This document shows positions 50,962-59,251 of a DNA stretch of 64,000 bases, in pieces. Source of the stretch: Rossellomorea vietnamensis NBRC 101237 (GTDB lineage Bacteria > Bacillota > Bacilli > Bacillales > Bacillaceae_B); NCBI RefSeq assembly GCF_001591825.1, contig NZ_BCVQ01000005.1, positions 91,523 to 155,522 of the forward strand. Direction: 5' to 3'. The number at the start of each line of letters is the position of its first letter. Position 1 is the first letter of the stretch. The position numbers and the translations under genes are program-made. The notes under the pieces are model-generated. The model made no database searches, was not told where the DNA came from, and saw only the letters and a list, made by a program, of their open reading frames with translations.

Positions 50962-51858
50962 TCACTTAAATTCTTTCAGTACGACCTTAGCTGCCTTTGC
51001 TATAAGGTCATTATCATAAGTAGCATCCTCAGTATCACGGCTGGATAGAATAGCGATGATGATGGGATCTCTATTCGGCGGCCAAACGATCGCGATATCG
51101 TTTCGGGTTCCGTAGCCTCCAGCCCCCGTTTTATCACCTACCTCCCAACCCATAGGTACAGCCGCACGAATCAGTTCGTCTCCAGTAGTATTCCCACGCA
51201 TCCAGTCTGTCAGGATTGTACGCTTGCTATCCGGGAGCACGTCGTCGACCGTGAAAGCCTTCAGGTTGGTGGCAAGTGCTCTTGCTGTACTGGTATCACG
51301 GATGTCTCCTGGGATGGCACTGTTCAAATCGGTCTCAAAGCGATCAGCCTCTGTGACATGATCGCCGATTTGCCTCAGTCCATTTTCGAAGCCGTCAGGT
51401 CCGCCGAGTTCCTCTAATAAAAGATTTCCTGCGGTATTATCACTGTAGCGGATTGCCGCATCGCAAATTTCCCTAAGGGTCATCCCGGTATCCACATGTT
51501 GCTCTGTAATGGGCGAATACGTGACCAGGTCATCTTTGGTGTAGGTAATGACTTCGTCAAGTTCGTCCAACGAGTTCTGCTGTAGCACCAACCCTGCAGC
51601 CAAAGCCTTAAAGGTGGATGAGTAGGCGAACCGTTCATCAGGTCGATAGGCCACCGTGCGATTGGTACCTGTGTCAATCGCATAGACGCCGAGGCGTGCA
51701 TCGAACTTTTTCTCGAGTTGCATGAACTTATGAGCAGTCCCATGACTTGTTGCTTTTTCTTTTGCCTCGGTCTGTTTTAATCCGTTTCCAAAGAGGCTTA
51801 AACTTAATAGTCCAACACACATCAAGATTTTCAGCATTCTGGCATTTTTCAACATCAT
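50962..51858 (-). CDS. Class A beta-lactamase
   Basis: The 298-residue protein has a signal peptide ([19 protein letters not shown]...TEA), the SxxK motif STFK (residues 81-84), SDN (139-141), the omega-loop Glu in RFETDLN (175) and KTG (243-245). All catalytic residues are present, so it should hydrolyse penicillins outside the cell. There is no lipobox Cys, so it is a secreted form rather than a PenP-type lipoprotein. No BlaI/BlaR1 genes adjoin. AGGAG precedes two ATG codons. It diverges from an esterase/PadR operon through an operator-rich region. Confidence 0.92.
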   Translation of the reverse strand: MMLKNARMLKILMCVGLLSLSLFGNGLKQTEAKEKATSHGTAHKFMQLEKKFDARLGVYAIDTGTNRTVAYRPDERFAYSSTFKALAAGLVLQQNSLDELDEVITYTKDDLVTYSPITEQHVDTGMTLREICDAAIRYSDNTAGNLLLEELGGPDGFENGLRQIGDHVTEADRFETDLNSAIPGDIRDTSTARALATNLKAFTVDDVLPDSKRTILTDWMRGNTTGDELIRAAVPMGWEVGDKTGAGGYGTRNDIAIVWPPNRDPIIIAILSSRDTEDATYDNDLIAKAAKVVLKEFK

Positions 51859-51876
51859 CAGTCCTCTCCTGTTTTA

Positions 51877-51925
51877 TTGACAATAGTCTAATTAGACTTT
51901 ATACTAGCTTAGTCTAATTAGACTA
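51877..51925 (+). promoter_or_regulatory. Sigma-A promoter overlaid by two palindromic operators
   Basis: TTGACA (51877-51882), a 17-bp spacer and TATACT (51900-51905) form a near-consensus promoter for the plus-strand operon at 51949. A 14-bp perfect palindrome AGTCTAATTAGACT lies in the spacer (51885-51898), and a second copy lies over the start point (51911-51924), 26 bp apart. A repressor bound here would block the operon and could also affect the divergent beta-lactamase gene. The PadR protein encoded in the same operon is the natural candidate. Confidence 0.8.
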
Positions 51926-51948
51926 TCGTGTAAAGGAATGAAACTGTA

Positions 51949-52791
51949 ATGATTAAATCTTTTTTAATGCTAGGACAATCGAATATGGCCGGTCGTGGAT
52001 TCTTGCATGAGGTAGATCCTATCTATAATGAAAAAATCAAGATGCTTCGCAACGGACAGTGGCAAATGATGACCGAGCCGATTAATTATGACCGTCCTGT
52101 TGCTGGAGTTAGTCTGGCAGCCTCTTTTGCCGACCTGTGTTCAAAAGCTAATCCGGATGACGAAATCGGGTTGATTCCTTGTGCGGAAGGTGGCAGTTCC
52201 TTGAACGATTGGCATCCTCAAGGCACACTCTTCCGACATGCTTTGTCTGAAGCCCGATTTGCTCTTGAAACGAGTGAAATTTGTGGCATCCTTTGGCATC
52301 AGGGTGAAAGTGACAGCCACCAGTCTCTACATGAGACGTATTATGAAAAGTTATCGCTTATCATTGAAACGTTACGTAACGAATTAAACCTTCAAGATGT
52401 CCCATTAATCATTGGTGAGCTGGGTCATTTCTTAGGGAAAGATGGTTTCGGAAAGTACTCCTCAGAGTATCAAGAAATCAACCAAGAATTACGTCGGTTT
52501 GCTCATGAGCAGCCAAATTGTTATTTTGTATCGGCAGAAGGTCTAACTGCCAATCCGGATGGAATTCATTTGAACGCCGTTTCACAACGCAAGTTCGGTT
52601 TTCGCTACTTTGAGGCATTTTCGAAAAGGTGTCATATCTCTGGGCCCCTTGCGGATGAAAATCAATCACTAAAGATAAATCATACCTATTCAAAAAATGA
52701 ACAAATCTATATTCACAGTATGAATTTAGCTCTGGGCAACATCACATACGCTGAATTTGAAGCACAGATGGCGAAGGTGATGCACCCTTGA
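51949..52791 (+). CDS. Sialate O-acetylesterase-like SGNH hydrolase
   Basis: The 280-residue protein has SFLMLGQSNMAGRG (block I, Ser nucleophile), IPCAEGGSSLNDW, ILWHQGESDS and NPDGIHLNAVSQRKFG (Asp/His of the triad). This is the SASA (DUF303) type of SGNH esterase, which removes O-acetyl groups from sugars. No signal peptide, so it acts in the cytosol. It is cotranscribed with padR, starting 24 bp after the second operator. Confidence 0.85.
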   Translation: MIKSFLMLGQSNMAGRGFLHEVDPIYNEKIKMLRNGQWQMMTEPINYDRPVAGVSLAASFADLCSKANPDDEIGLIPCAEGGSSLNDWHPQGTLFRHALSEARFALETSEICGILWHQGESDSHQSLHETYYEKLSLIIETLRNELNLQDVPLIIGELGHFLGKDGFGKYSSEYQEINQELRRFAHEQPNCYFVSAEGLTANPDGIHLNAVSQRKFGFRYFEAFSKRCHISGPLADENQSLKINHTYSKNEQIYIHSMNLALGNITYAEFEAQMAKVMHP

Positions 52792-53327
52792 TTCCCTTAC
52801 TCATCCTTGGATTACTTATTCAAAACCCTGGCGCCCATGGCTACGAACTATTAAGTTTAATGGAAAAACGACATTATAAATATATCGTTAACTATACGAA
52901 GGGATCATTCTATTACAATTTGCAACAACTCCAAGAAAAAGGGTTGATTGAAGAAACAAATGAAGGACGTCCAAACAACGGTCGTGACATTCACACCTTT
53001 AAAGTAACGTCTTCAGGAATAGAAGAATTCCATAAATTAATGGCCAAACACGGAACGAAATCCGAGTATGTCAACTTACCGGTCTATGGGGCATTACTCT
53101 TTGCAGATGTATACGATAAAAACAAATTATTGGAGTTAATTCAATCTCAAATTGATCAAACGGAAGCCAGAATTGCTCTTCTCGATGAGTACTTGGCTAC
53201 CATTGAAGAATCACCTGGTCAAATTGATTATTTTGGTCGCATGAACGAAAATTCCCGTTCTCACCATTTAGTGAACTTAAAATGGTTTAAGGAATTGAAG
53301 GCAGATATAGAAAGTGCGACTGTTTAA
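52788..53327 (+). CDS. PadR-family transcriptional regulator (Vir-like C-terminus)
   Basis: The 179-residue protein has a PadR winged helix (IPLLILGLLIQNPGAHGYELLSLMEKRHYKYIVNYTKGSFYYNLQQLQEKGLIEET...RDIHTFKVTSSG) and a C-terminal coiled dimer region (ELIQSQIDQTEARIALLDEYLATIEES). It starts with TTG overlapping the esterase stop (TTGA), so it is translationally coupled. It probably binds the two palindromes upstream of its operon. Confidence 0.88.
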   Translation: MIPLLILGLLIQNPGAHGYELLSLMEKRHYKYIVNYTKGSFYYNLQQLQEKGLIEETNEGRPNNGRDIHTFKVTSSGIEEFHKLMAKHGTKSEYVNLPVYGALLFADVYDKNKLLELIQSQIDQTEARIALLDEYLATIEESPGQIDYFGRMNENSRSHHLVNLKWFKELKADIESATV

Positions 53328-53361
53328 TAAGAAAATCACCTGTCCAACTTTTCATCAAAAA

Positions 53362-53391
53362 AACGTCCCCTTGTTTTGCCTGAGGGACGTT
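53362..53391 (+). terminator. Hairpin terminator after padR
   Basis: Stem AACGTCCC/GGGACGTT with a 14-nt loop, followed by TTATTATG. It is 35 bp past the padR stop. Confidence 0.65.
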
Positions 53392-53460
53392 TATTATGTT
53401 TCTCTTAAAGATTCACCATATCCCCGTCCAAGCTCGCATATTAGATAAAGAGCATCAAAC

Positions 53461-53570
53461 AGAATTGTGCGGAATTTACAAGAATCGTGCGGCATTTGAT
53501 TTAATCATGCGCCTATCATCATAATCGTGCTAGTTTAAAAGAAATCATGCGAGATATTGGATAATCATTC
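53461..53570. repeat. Spaced ATCGTGCG/ATCATGCG repeat array
   Basis: At about 20-30 bp intervals: TTGTGCGGAATTT, ATCGTGCGGCATTT, ATCATGCGCCTATCATC, ATCGTGCTAGTTT, ATCATGCGAGATATT. Five degenerate copies lie in a gene-free stretch (53328-53678). The GCGCCTATCAT block is shared with the array at 3459-3645. Confidence 0.65.
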
Positions 53571-53609
53571 CGAGGTGTCGAATTTTCTTTATTCATGTGG
53601 AAGAAATGC

Positions 53610-53668
53610 GCCACGGGGACAGGTACCTCGACTCCAATTCAAAGAGCCAATGGACCTGTCCCCGTTGC
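53610..53668. repeat. GGGGACAGGT...ACCTGTCCCC intergenic repeat
   Basis: Inverted arms at 53615-53624 and 53653-53662 can form a 10-bp stem around a CTCGACTCC centre. It lies just beyond the SagB stop on the minus strand and may serve as its terminator. Related to 43731-43785. Confidence 0.7.
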
Positions 53669-53678
53669 TCCCTCATCC

Positions 53679-55247
53679 TCAACTCAACAAACTCCCCCTC
53701 AACCAAGCCTTCTCCCGATAAGGTCCAATCGGAATCTGAATCAAGGTCGTTAAGTTCTCAGAACCCAACCTATAAATCCCATCCGTCACCGCCGTATCAA
53801 ACCCAAGCAGCGGATGCCCCCCAAATCCGGCGGCGGCCGAAGACAAGAGCAGGCGCTGTACGAGCATTCCCGCTTCCATTTGCATGATCCTATACCCTCT
53901 GTAGCCAAGGGAATCCTTGAAATAATCTTTATTCCCGATGATATGAAGGCACATCGGCACCTGCAACAAATTGACGTTATCCAGCGACAGCCCTGATTGC
54001 AGCTGGAGACGATAATCCCCAGTGCCGACTTCCCTTAGTGAATGGCGGGTGCTGTCATATGCGTATGCACCATTTGGTATTCCTTCTACGTTATACAAAC
54101 AGCCGTATATGGAAACACGAGGTTCTACACTGTCAAAAATGTAGTCTAGGTCACTTCTAAACGAGTATGAATGAGTGGCCCTTTTCAATAAATCCGCAAG
54201 CCTCTCCTGACTAACCTTCCCCATGACAAAATCCATTTCCGGAGAATGGCGCTTTTTGCATGCTTCCACAAAATCATACGTACCGGACTCGATTTCCGGG
54301 AGAAGGATTTCTTTTTCTCCCGCTCTCATACCCGGTTGTTTCGCTAACTTTTGAAAATCACCGGTACATTCGAGTTTAGAAGCTTCATTCACCTCCAGCA
54401 ACCTAGGAAACTCCCGAACCTTTTCAGACTTTTCATAATGTCCAAGAGAAATAGTTGGCAGCTCCCGGCATAATTCTTCAGCGGTGACTTCCCTCTCCAT
54501 CCCCCTGCTGCCCCAATTCGTTGCAGCAACCGAAAGCGGGATGACGGAATAGACGCTTTCCTCTTCCTCTGTCAGTCCAAGCAAATGGTTGATCGGGGAA
54601 TCGAGAAATTGAGCATAGACCCCTGTCTCGAATCCGAACTGTTTGGATGTTTCCAAGAGCTGCCCCATCAGGACGCCGGCATCGAGCCCCTGCAGGCGGT
54701 AGGAGAAGTTATTGTATTTAAAGAAGTTCTTCCAGTATCTCACCGACACAAAGGCCGTGGCAAAACACGACGAGATGTCGGAGCGATTGCCGAGTGCCCG
54801 TTCTACGTACGAATCAACATTCCCGTCCCGGAGCAGGACCAGTCGGTGGTGGGCGGGATCATAATGATAGATTCCTTGGGGCAAATCATCGAGTTTTATA
54901 TAGAGATAGAGTTCGTTCGGATACAGCGCACCCCCTGATGGAGCAAACCGCCGATAGGAGTGGATGGGATACGACTCCTCCCCGAAATCATCGGGATGCT
55001 CCGACTGGCTTACCCCGGAGATGCCGTACACATACCAGAGAAAATGGCCGATTCTTTCTACATCGGGTTTCAACGGCGGCTGCTCCCCGGTGAGTGACAA
55101 TGGAACCTCCAAAGACAATGGTACAACCGGCAATCCCCGGTACAGCTTATAGGGAAGGGGCGCATCCTCCCAGTCCACTTCCCAGTTGGGCTGGTTGGCC
55201 CGGTTGATATCACATTGCAGATTGTGCAGAAATTCTTCCAGACTCAT
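53679..55247 (-). CDS. SagB-type FMN azoline dehydrogenase of the TOMM cluster
   Basis: The 522-residue protein has two nitroreductase-type halves. Residues about 60-250 hold RRFAPSGGALYPNELYLYI, GIYHYDPAHHRLVLL, RLQGLDAGVLMGQLL and GFETGVYAQF. Residues about 330-515 hold a similar set (YAYDSTRHSLREV, RIMQMEAGMLVQRLLL, AAGFGGHPLLGFD). This is the TOMM SagB dehydrogenase, which oxidises azolines to azoles with FMN. A double-domain form is usual in this cluster type. It is the last gene, 20 bp after the YcaO gene. Confidence 0.88.
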   Translation of the reverse strand: MSLEEFLHNLQCDINRANQPNWEVDWEDAPLPYKLYRGLPVVPLSLEVPLSLTGEQPPLKPDVERIGHFLWYVYGISGVSQSEHPDDFGEESYPIHSYRRFAPSGGALYPNELYLYIKLDDLPQGIYHYDPAHHRLVLLRDGNVDSYVERALGNRSDISSCFATAFVSVRYWKNFFKYNNFSYRLQGLDAGVLMGQLLETSKQFGFETGVYAQFLDSPINHLLGLTEEEESVYSVIPLSVAATNWGSRGMEREVTAEELCRELPTISLGHYEKSEKVREFPRLLEVNEASKLECTGDFQKLAKQPGMRAGEKEILLPEIESGTYDFVEACKKRHSPEMDFVMGKVSQERLADLLKRATHSYSFRSDLDYIFDSVEPRVSIYGCLYNVEGIPNGAYAYDSTRHSLREVGTGDYRLQLQSGLSLDNVNLLQVPMCLHIIGNKDYFKDSLGYRGYRIMQMEAGMLVQRLLLSSAAAGFGGHPLLGFDTAVTDGIYRLGSENLTTLIQIPIGPYREKAWLRGSLLS

Positions 55248-55267
55248 CCTCCTTACCTCCTCACACC

Positions 55268-57211
55268 TTATGGAAACGGATGCGGTTTTTGATTGAGCTC
55301 ATCAAATGTCAACGGCCGGTCCCTATATCCCAGTTCTGCCGGGACGTTCAGGATCCTTTCTAGGCCAGTCAGCCGGGTGAGATGGTGCCCGAACGTCATG
55401 GGAAGCATACCCGGAATCAAGACTTTGACGCAGTGTAGTCCGTTCTTTTCAAGTTCCGGCGCGGTTTGGTCCACAACGATGACATCAAGATTCCGGCTTC
55501 GGAATTTTTCAAGAATATCCTTCAGATCATCCGTTAGATCCGTGTGACGGGAATTCCATTTGAATTCATCCTGGAAACTTCTCAGAGGACGATCCTGTAA
55601 AAAGCTGAAACGTTCCTCCGCCTGGGGCAATCCATACAACATGCCATGATCATCCATCTGTCTCGCGAGGGAATCATCGTACAGCATCTTTTCATATTTC
55701 GCTCTGTTCTTCTCCAACTTTTCATCCAGATTCAGCATCATCCCGGCAAGCTCCTGAATCGCACTCTTTGCCGCTCTTACAGGGTCCAGATGTGCTCCTG
55801 CCGCAAGGATCAGATTCAATCCCGTATCCTTCCTGTTCTTGGCCATGGCAAAAACGCTTGGGATTCCGTGCTCCATGGTAGAGTTGTATAAAAAGAGGTC
55901 ATACCCTGCGACTGCCCGCATCCGTTCAATCATTAACTGCAGCTCTTCGTCTTCAGCAGTAAACGGATCGAGACGAGGCAGACCCAGTTCTGCATACCAG
56001 GTCATCAGGAATGAATCCCGTTCGACCACCTCCATGATTCCGTAGAAAATCGCTTCCTCCCTGCTTCCCCCGAGGGCACAGCCATTGGACGTTTCATAGA
56101 CAAAACCGGACGAACCGCAACCCAGACTGTAGTAGGAAAGGAGCTCCGGGACGAGAATCGGCCGCTCTTCGATGAGGGAGTATCCCCACACCCAGTCGAT
56201 CCTCCTGTCAGGATCGAACTTTTCAAATGGGAATCCCGGCATGGCGTACTGTCCGTCGGTGTGCACGCCTACCTCCAGGGGATTCAATGCATGTTCCTCC
56301 ACCTTCCGGTAGCTTTCATGGACAACCGTCCGTTTGCCCCGGGGCTCCAATCCGCAGTGACGCTCCAACCCTTCAAGGATGGCGGTCAGCTCGCTGTCTG
56401 AGTAAGCTTGAGTCCGTCCGGCCGTCCCTTCATCACCACCGGAGATCATCGGCATATTGACGCTCGCATCGGCAAACGGTGTCACCAAGTCATACATCTT
56501 GCTGTTAAAAAGCCCGGTCCGGTTATCCAAATAATCGTTTACAAGTACTGACTTCAATTCATCCAAAGGAGTACATCGGAAACTGTCTGCTCGGACTTTC
56601 GGGCTGGGGTTGAGGGTAACACGTGCTAGTTCCGCTGAATCGTCAGGAATCTGACTGCAGCTCGGGCATAATGAGTCGGGGACGAAGGAATGCCAGGAGC
56701 TCTTCAATGTTTTCAATTCCGTCAAACATATCTTCCCTTGAGAACGTGGCATTGCACCCTCCAGGACCCGGCAAGCTTCTGCAGAGATGATGTGAGCCAT
56801 ATGCGATAATCCGGTATTAGAAGCCCAGGGATCCTTCGTCATTCCACCGATTTCAGCGAGCTTACCCTGCACCTCCCGCATCTCATGCCGTTCCTTTCCT
56901 CCAAGGAGACGCCTGAGGTCGGCACATTGGGAGCATCCCGGTGTGTCGGTCTGAACCAGTGGCCCGATGATCCCTTCTCCAAACGAGACGAAGCCTCTCA
57001 GCCATGGAACCCGAGTCTCCCTCATGACTTCTTCTGCCATTTGATGGACAGCTGGATTCCAAGCATCATCCAACACCAGTACTAAATCTGTATTCGCAGG
57101 GAAGGTCGTTTCAACAGTCTTTTGCCTGAAAATGGGGTACCGGGCTGACATTTGCGCACAGACACGGTCCGAAAGCATACCCTCCCCCACAATCACTACG
57201 AAAGAACTCAT
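55268..57211 (-). CDS. YcaO cyclodehydratase fused to a zinc-binding E1-like part
   Basis: The 647-residue protein has an N-terminal part with Cys pairs CSQC (93, 96) and CPSC (182, 185), likely a structural zinc site, in the E1-like cyclodehydratase fragment. From about residue 250 the YcaO domain follows: AYSDSELTAILEGLERHCGLEPRGKR (ATP/Mg site), EEAIFYGIMEVVERDSFLMTWYAE, and a proline-rich C-terminus (QKPHPFP) that fits the PxPxP end of YcaO enzymes. It should use ATP to cyclise Cys/Ser/Thr of the precursor to azolines. The start overlaps the stop of the upstream gene by one base. Confidence 0.9.
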   Translation of the reverse strand: MSSFVVIVGEGMLSDRVCAQMSARYPIFRQKTVETTFPANTDLVLVLDDAWNPAVHQMAEEVMRETRVPWLRGFVSFGEGIIGPLVQTDTPGCSQCADLRRLLGGKERHEMREVQGKLAEIGGMTKDPWASNTGLSHMAHIISAEACRVLEGAMPRSQGKICLTELKTLKSSWHSFVPDSLCPSCSQIPDDSAELARVTLNPSPKVRADSFRCTPLDELKSVLVNDYLDNRTGLFNSKMYDLVTPFADASVNMPMISGGDEGTAGRTQAYSDSELTAILEGLERHCGLEPRGKRTVVHESYRKVEEHALNPLEVGVHTDGQYAMPGFPFEKFDPDRRIDWVWGYSLIEERPILVPELLSYYSLGCGSSGFVYETSNGCALGGSREEAIFYGIMEVVERDSFLMTWYAELGLPRLDPFTAEDEELQLMIERMRAVAGYDLFLYNSTMEHGIPSVFAMAKNRKDTGLNLILAAGAHLDPVRAAKSAIQELAGMMLNLDEKLEKNRAKYEKMLYDDSLARQMDDHGMLYGLPQAEERFSFLQDRPLRSFQDEFKWNSRHTDLTDDLKDILEKFRSRNLDVIVVDQTAPELEKNGLHCVKVLIPGMLPMTFGHHLTRLTGLERILNVPAELGYRDRPLTFDELNQKPHPFP

Positions 57212-59115
57212 TAGGCTTCCTCCTCTCGCAGCAGCACACCAAATACGCCTTCCAGCTCCTGCTTGAATACAGGTTCAATATCCAATTCATATACCGTTAC
57301 CTGTTTCTGATTCAATTTTAAAGTGTAGAGAGCTTCTTTCAGATGATCAGGTTCGATCCGATCTTCACCCGCCGGAATGATGATTCTCTGTACATTCTCT
57401 TTCTCCAAAGCAACGGCAACAGGATGTGCGTCGCATGCATCCGTACCGTTCTGGGATTGAAAGAGTGCTTGCTGCAGGGAGTTCCTCAGCGCCTTGGTGA
57501 TTGTAAAACCGGTATTTCCGTACCAGCCATTTCTTCCACGGACATAGACAACCGGAAATCCATGCACATCTTCTCCTAATCCGATGTCAGGTTCCTTTTG
57601 CATCGTGGTCAGTGCTTTTAGATAAAAACGGCATGTTTCATCCTCAACCGCTTCCAGTTCAATACGAGAAATGCTGTTCTTTTGAACGGATTCTTTTTTT
57701 CTTAGCTCATCGGTCAAACAACTCTGCAAACCGCGGCCCATGCATTCCGCAAACGTCGCCCCTGTACAGACCGCCATGTATTCCCCTATATCATGAGGGA
57801 CCATCATGCTTCCCAACCTTGAAGCGTATCTCTCTATTCCCCTTAATCCTGCTTCGCGACGTGCCTCTGCATGGGTCAAAGCACTACAGACCACCGCATC
57901 CAAGAGTTCTGCCGGACCTTCAGAACGTCCATCGGCAGGCTGAACGCGGCATTGAGCCAAAGGAAGCTGCTTCGTATCCCCTTCCTCCCATACATGAAAA
58001 ATCCCCGTCTCTTTAGACGTCAGCAGACTGAAGAAATAAAGCAGTTTTTCAGGATCCGACCTTTCTCCCCCCTGTTCAAGCCTGGATTCAAAATTCAGAA
58101 CCGGTTCAGCTCCAATGTTGGTTTCCAAGGGATGAGGTAAAAAGGAATGCCAGCTTCCTTCCAGTGTTTCGGTATCCAACAGAAAAAGACGGTTTCGCTG
58201 ATCCGGTTTTGTTACTCCTGTCATTTCTTTGAATAGTTCAAATGTAATCATGTTCGCCATCATCGCACCAGGTACTGCCGACTCAGCATGGTACTCCTCT
58301 TCTTTTTGCAAGGCAGTCCCGTGGAGACGCCTCCAGGCAGATTCCCACCCCGTCTCCGAATCAGGATGGACGATTGGTCCAGCGATACATGTCTGCTTGT
58401 GACAAATCGCCGGAATTAAGAGCTTTTGATCTGCCCTGCAAATGGCATGAAGCAGGTCGAATTCCTCGAGGTTTTCGTTTTGCGTCACATATAAGATCGA
58501 ATCGTAAGGTCTTATCGTCTCCCGCCATCCGGATCCACTGAATCCCACTTCATGAAGCTCTACCTCGGGGTCAGTTTTACGGGCATGGTCCACAAGTTCC
58601 TTCAGCCTGCGTCTATTCGTAGGCACCTCATCGGTCACGAGTACCTGCAGCTTCGCCAACCCGGATTCAATGAGGGATGAAACCAATGAAGTCAGAAGGG
58701 GACCAGACCCCGCTGCCAAAACATTGGCATGACGGAAGGTTTCAAACCGTGAAGCACCTGAATCTGCCAAGCTATCGACGAACTCAATCTGTGAAGCGAA
58801 TTTTTCCATTGCGTGTCGGGGCAAATTGTGTGGCAAGTCCCTGCTTACGTCCCGGACAAATCCATTCTTAAGCAACACCTCTGCTATTTCCATGACCCTG
58901 TTTCGATAAGGATCAGGCAGTCCGTTCGTCAAATCCTCAAGGGAGTACTCCCCATTGAACATCGGCAAGAGCTTTTCCACCCACTGATCAATGCCGCTTC
59001 CCTCCATCCGGAAAGAGCATAGGTTATTCCTGAAATACACGCCGCTGTCCCGCTCAGGGAGATAAAACGTATCCCTCTTCACTTTTAAACGTATAGAAGG
59101 GTTCAATTTTCCCAT
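57211..59115 (-). CDS. ThiF-like TOMM maturation protein with RRE-like N-terminus
   Basis: The 634-residue protein matches the ocin_ThiF-like type found in heterocycloanthracin clusters. Residues about 1-100 form a winged-helix, RRE-like region (RLKVKRDTFYLPERDSGVYFRNN...NGLPDPYRNRVMEIAEVLLKNGFV) that may bind the leader. Residues 129-164 are a Rossmann segment (HANVLAAGSGPLL...LQVLVTDEV). Its C-terminal 250 residues recall a degenerate YcaO domain (SALTHAEARREAGLRGIERYASRL), without full ATP-binding residues. It probably presents the precursor to the YcaO partner. Confidence 0.83.
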   Translation of the reverse strand: MGKLNPSIRLKVKRDTFYLPERDSGVYFRNNLCSFRMEGSGIDQWVEKLLPMFNGEYSLEDLTNGLPDPYRNRVMEIAEVLLKNGFVRDVSRDLPHNLPRHAMEKFASQIEFVDSLADSGASRFETFRHANVLAAGSGPLLTSLVSSLIESGLAKLQVLVTDEVPTNRRRLKELVDHARKTDPEVELHEVGFSGSGWRETIRPYDSILYVTQNENLEEFDLLHAICRADQKLLIPAICHKQTCIAGPIVHPDSETGWESAWRRLHGTALQKEEEYHAESAVPGAMMANMITFELFKEMTGVTKPDQRNRLFLLDTETLEGSWHSFLPHPLETNIGAEPVLNFESRLEQGGERSDPEKLLYFFSLLTSKETGIFHVWEEGDTKQLPLAQCRVQPADGRSEGPAELLDAVVCSALTHAEARREAGLRGIERYASRLGSMMVPHDIGEYMAVCTGATFAECMGRGLQSCLTDELRKKESVQKNSISRIELEAVEDETCRFYLKALTTMQKEPDIGLGEDVHGFPVVYVRGRNGWYGNTGFTITKALRNSLQQALFQSQNGTDACDAHPVAVALEKENVQRIIIPAGEDRIEPDHLKEALYTLKLNQKQVTVYELDIEPVFKQELEGVFGVLLREEEA

Positions 59116-59208
59116 AGCAATCCTCCTAACCCCCGCTTATCTCATTTATATTTTGTTTGTCATTATTAGCGTATGAATTTCAATTTGTCCCTTATGTATA
59201 AAATAAAG

Positions 59209-59231
59209 ATCCCTGCAATCACGCAGGGATC
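59209..59231 (-). terminator. Attenuator between precursor and enzyme genes
   Basis: Stem GGATCCCTGC/GCAGGGATC with a 6-nt loop and TTTATTTTA on the minus strand, 20 bp after the precursor stop and 94 bp before the ThiF-like start. It would let a part of transcripts stop after the precursor. Confidence 0.75.
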
Positions 59232-59251
59232 CATTTGAAACCGATATTCTC

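Noticed and set aside
11136..51858. Prophage or ICE as explanation for the accessory region
   Set aside because: No integrase, capsid, terminase, lysis or conjugation genes are visible; only two IS21 elements are mobile.
54585..55093. Overlapping plus-strand frames of about 100 codons within the SagB gene
   Set aside because: They are antisense shadows in the GC-richer cluster; no ribosome sites, and the minus-strand gene is fully explained by its domains.
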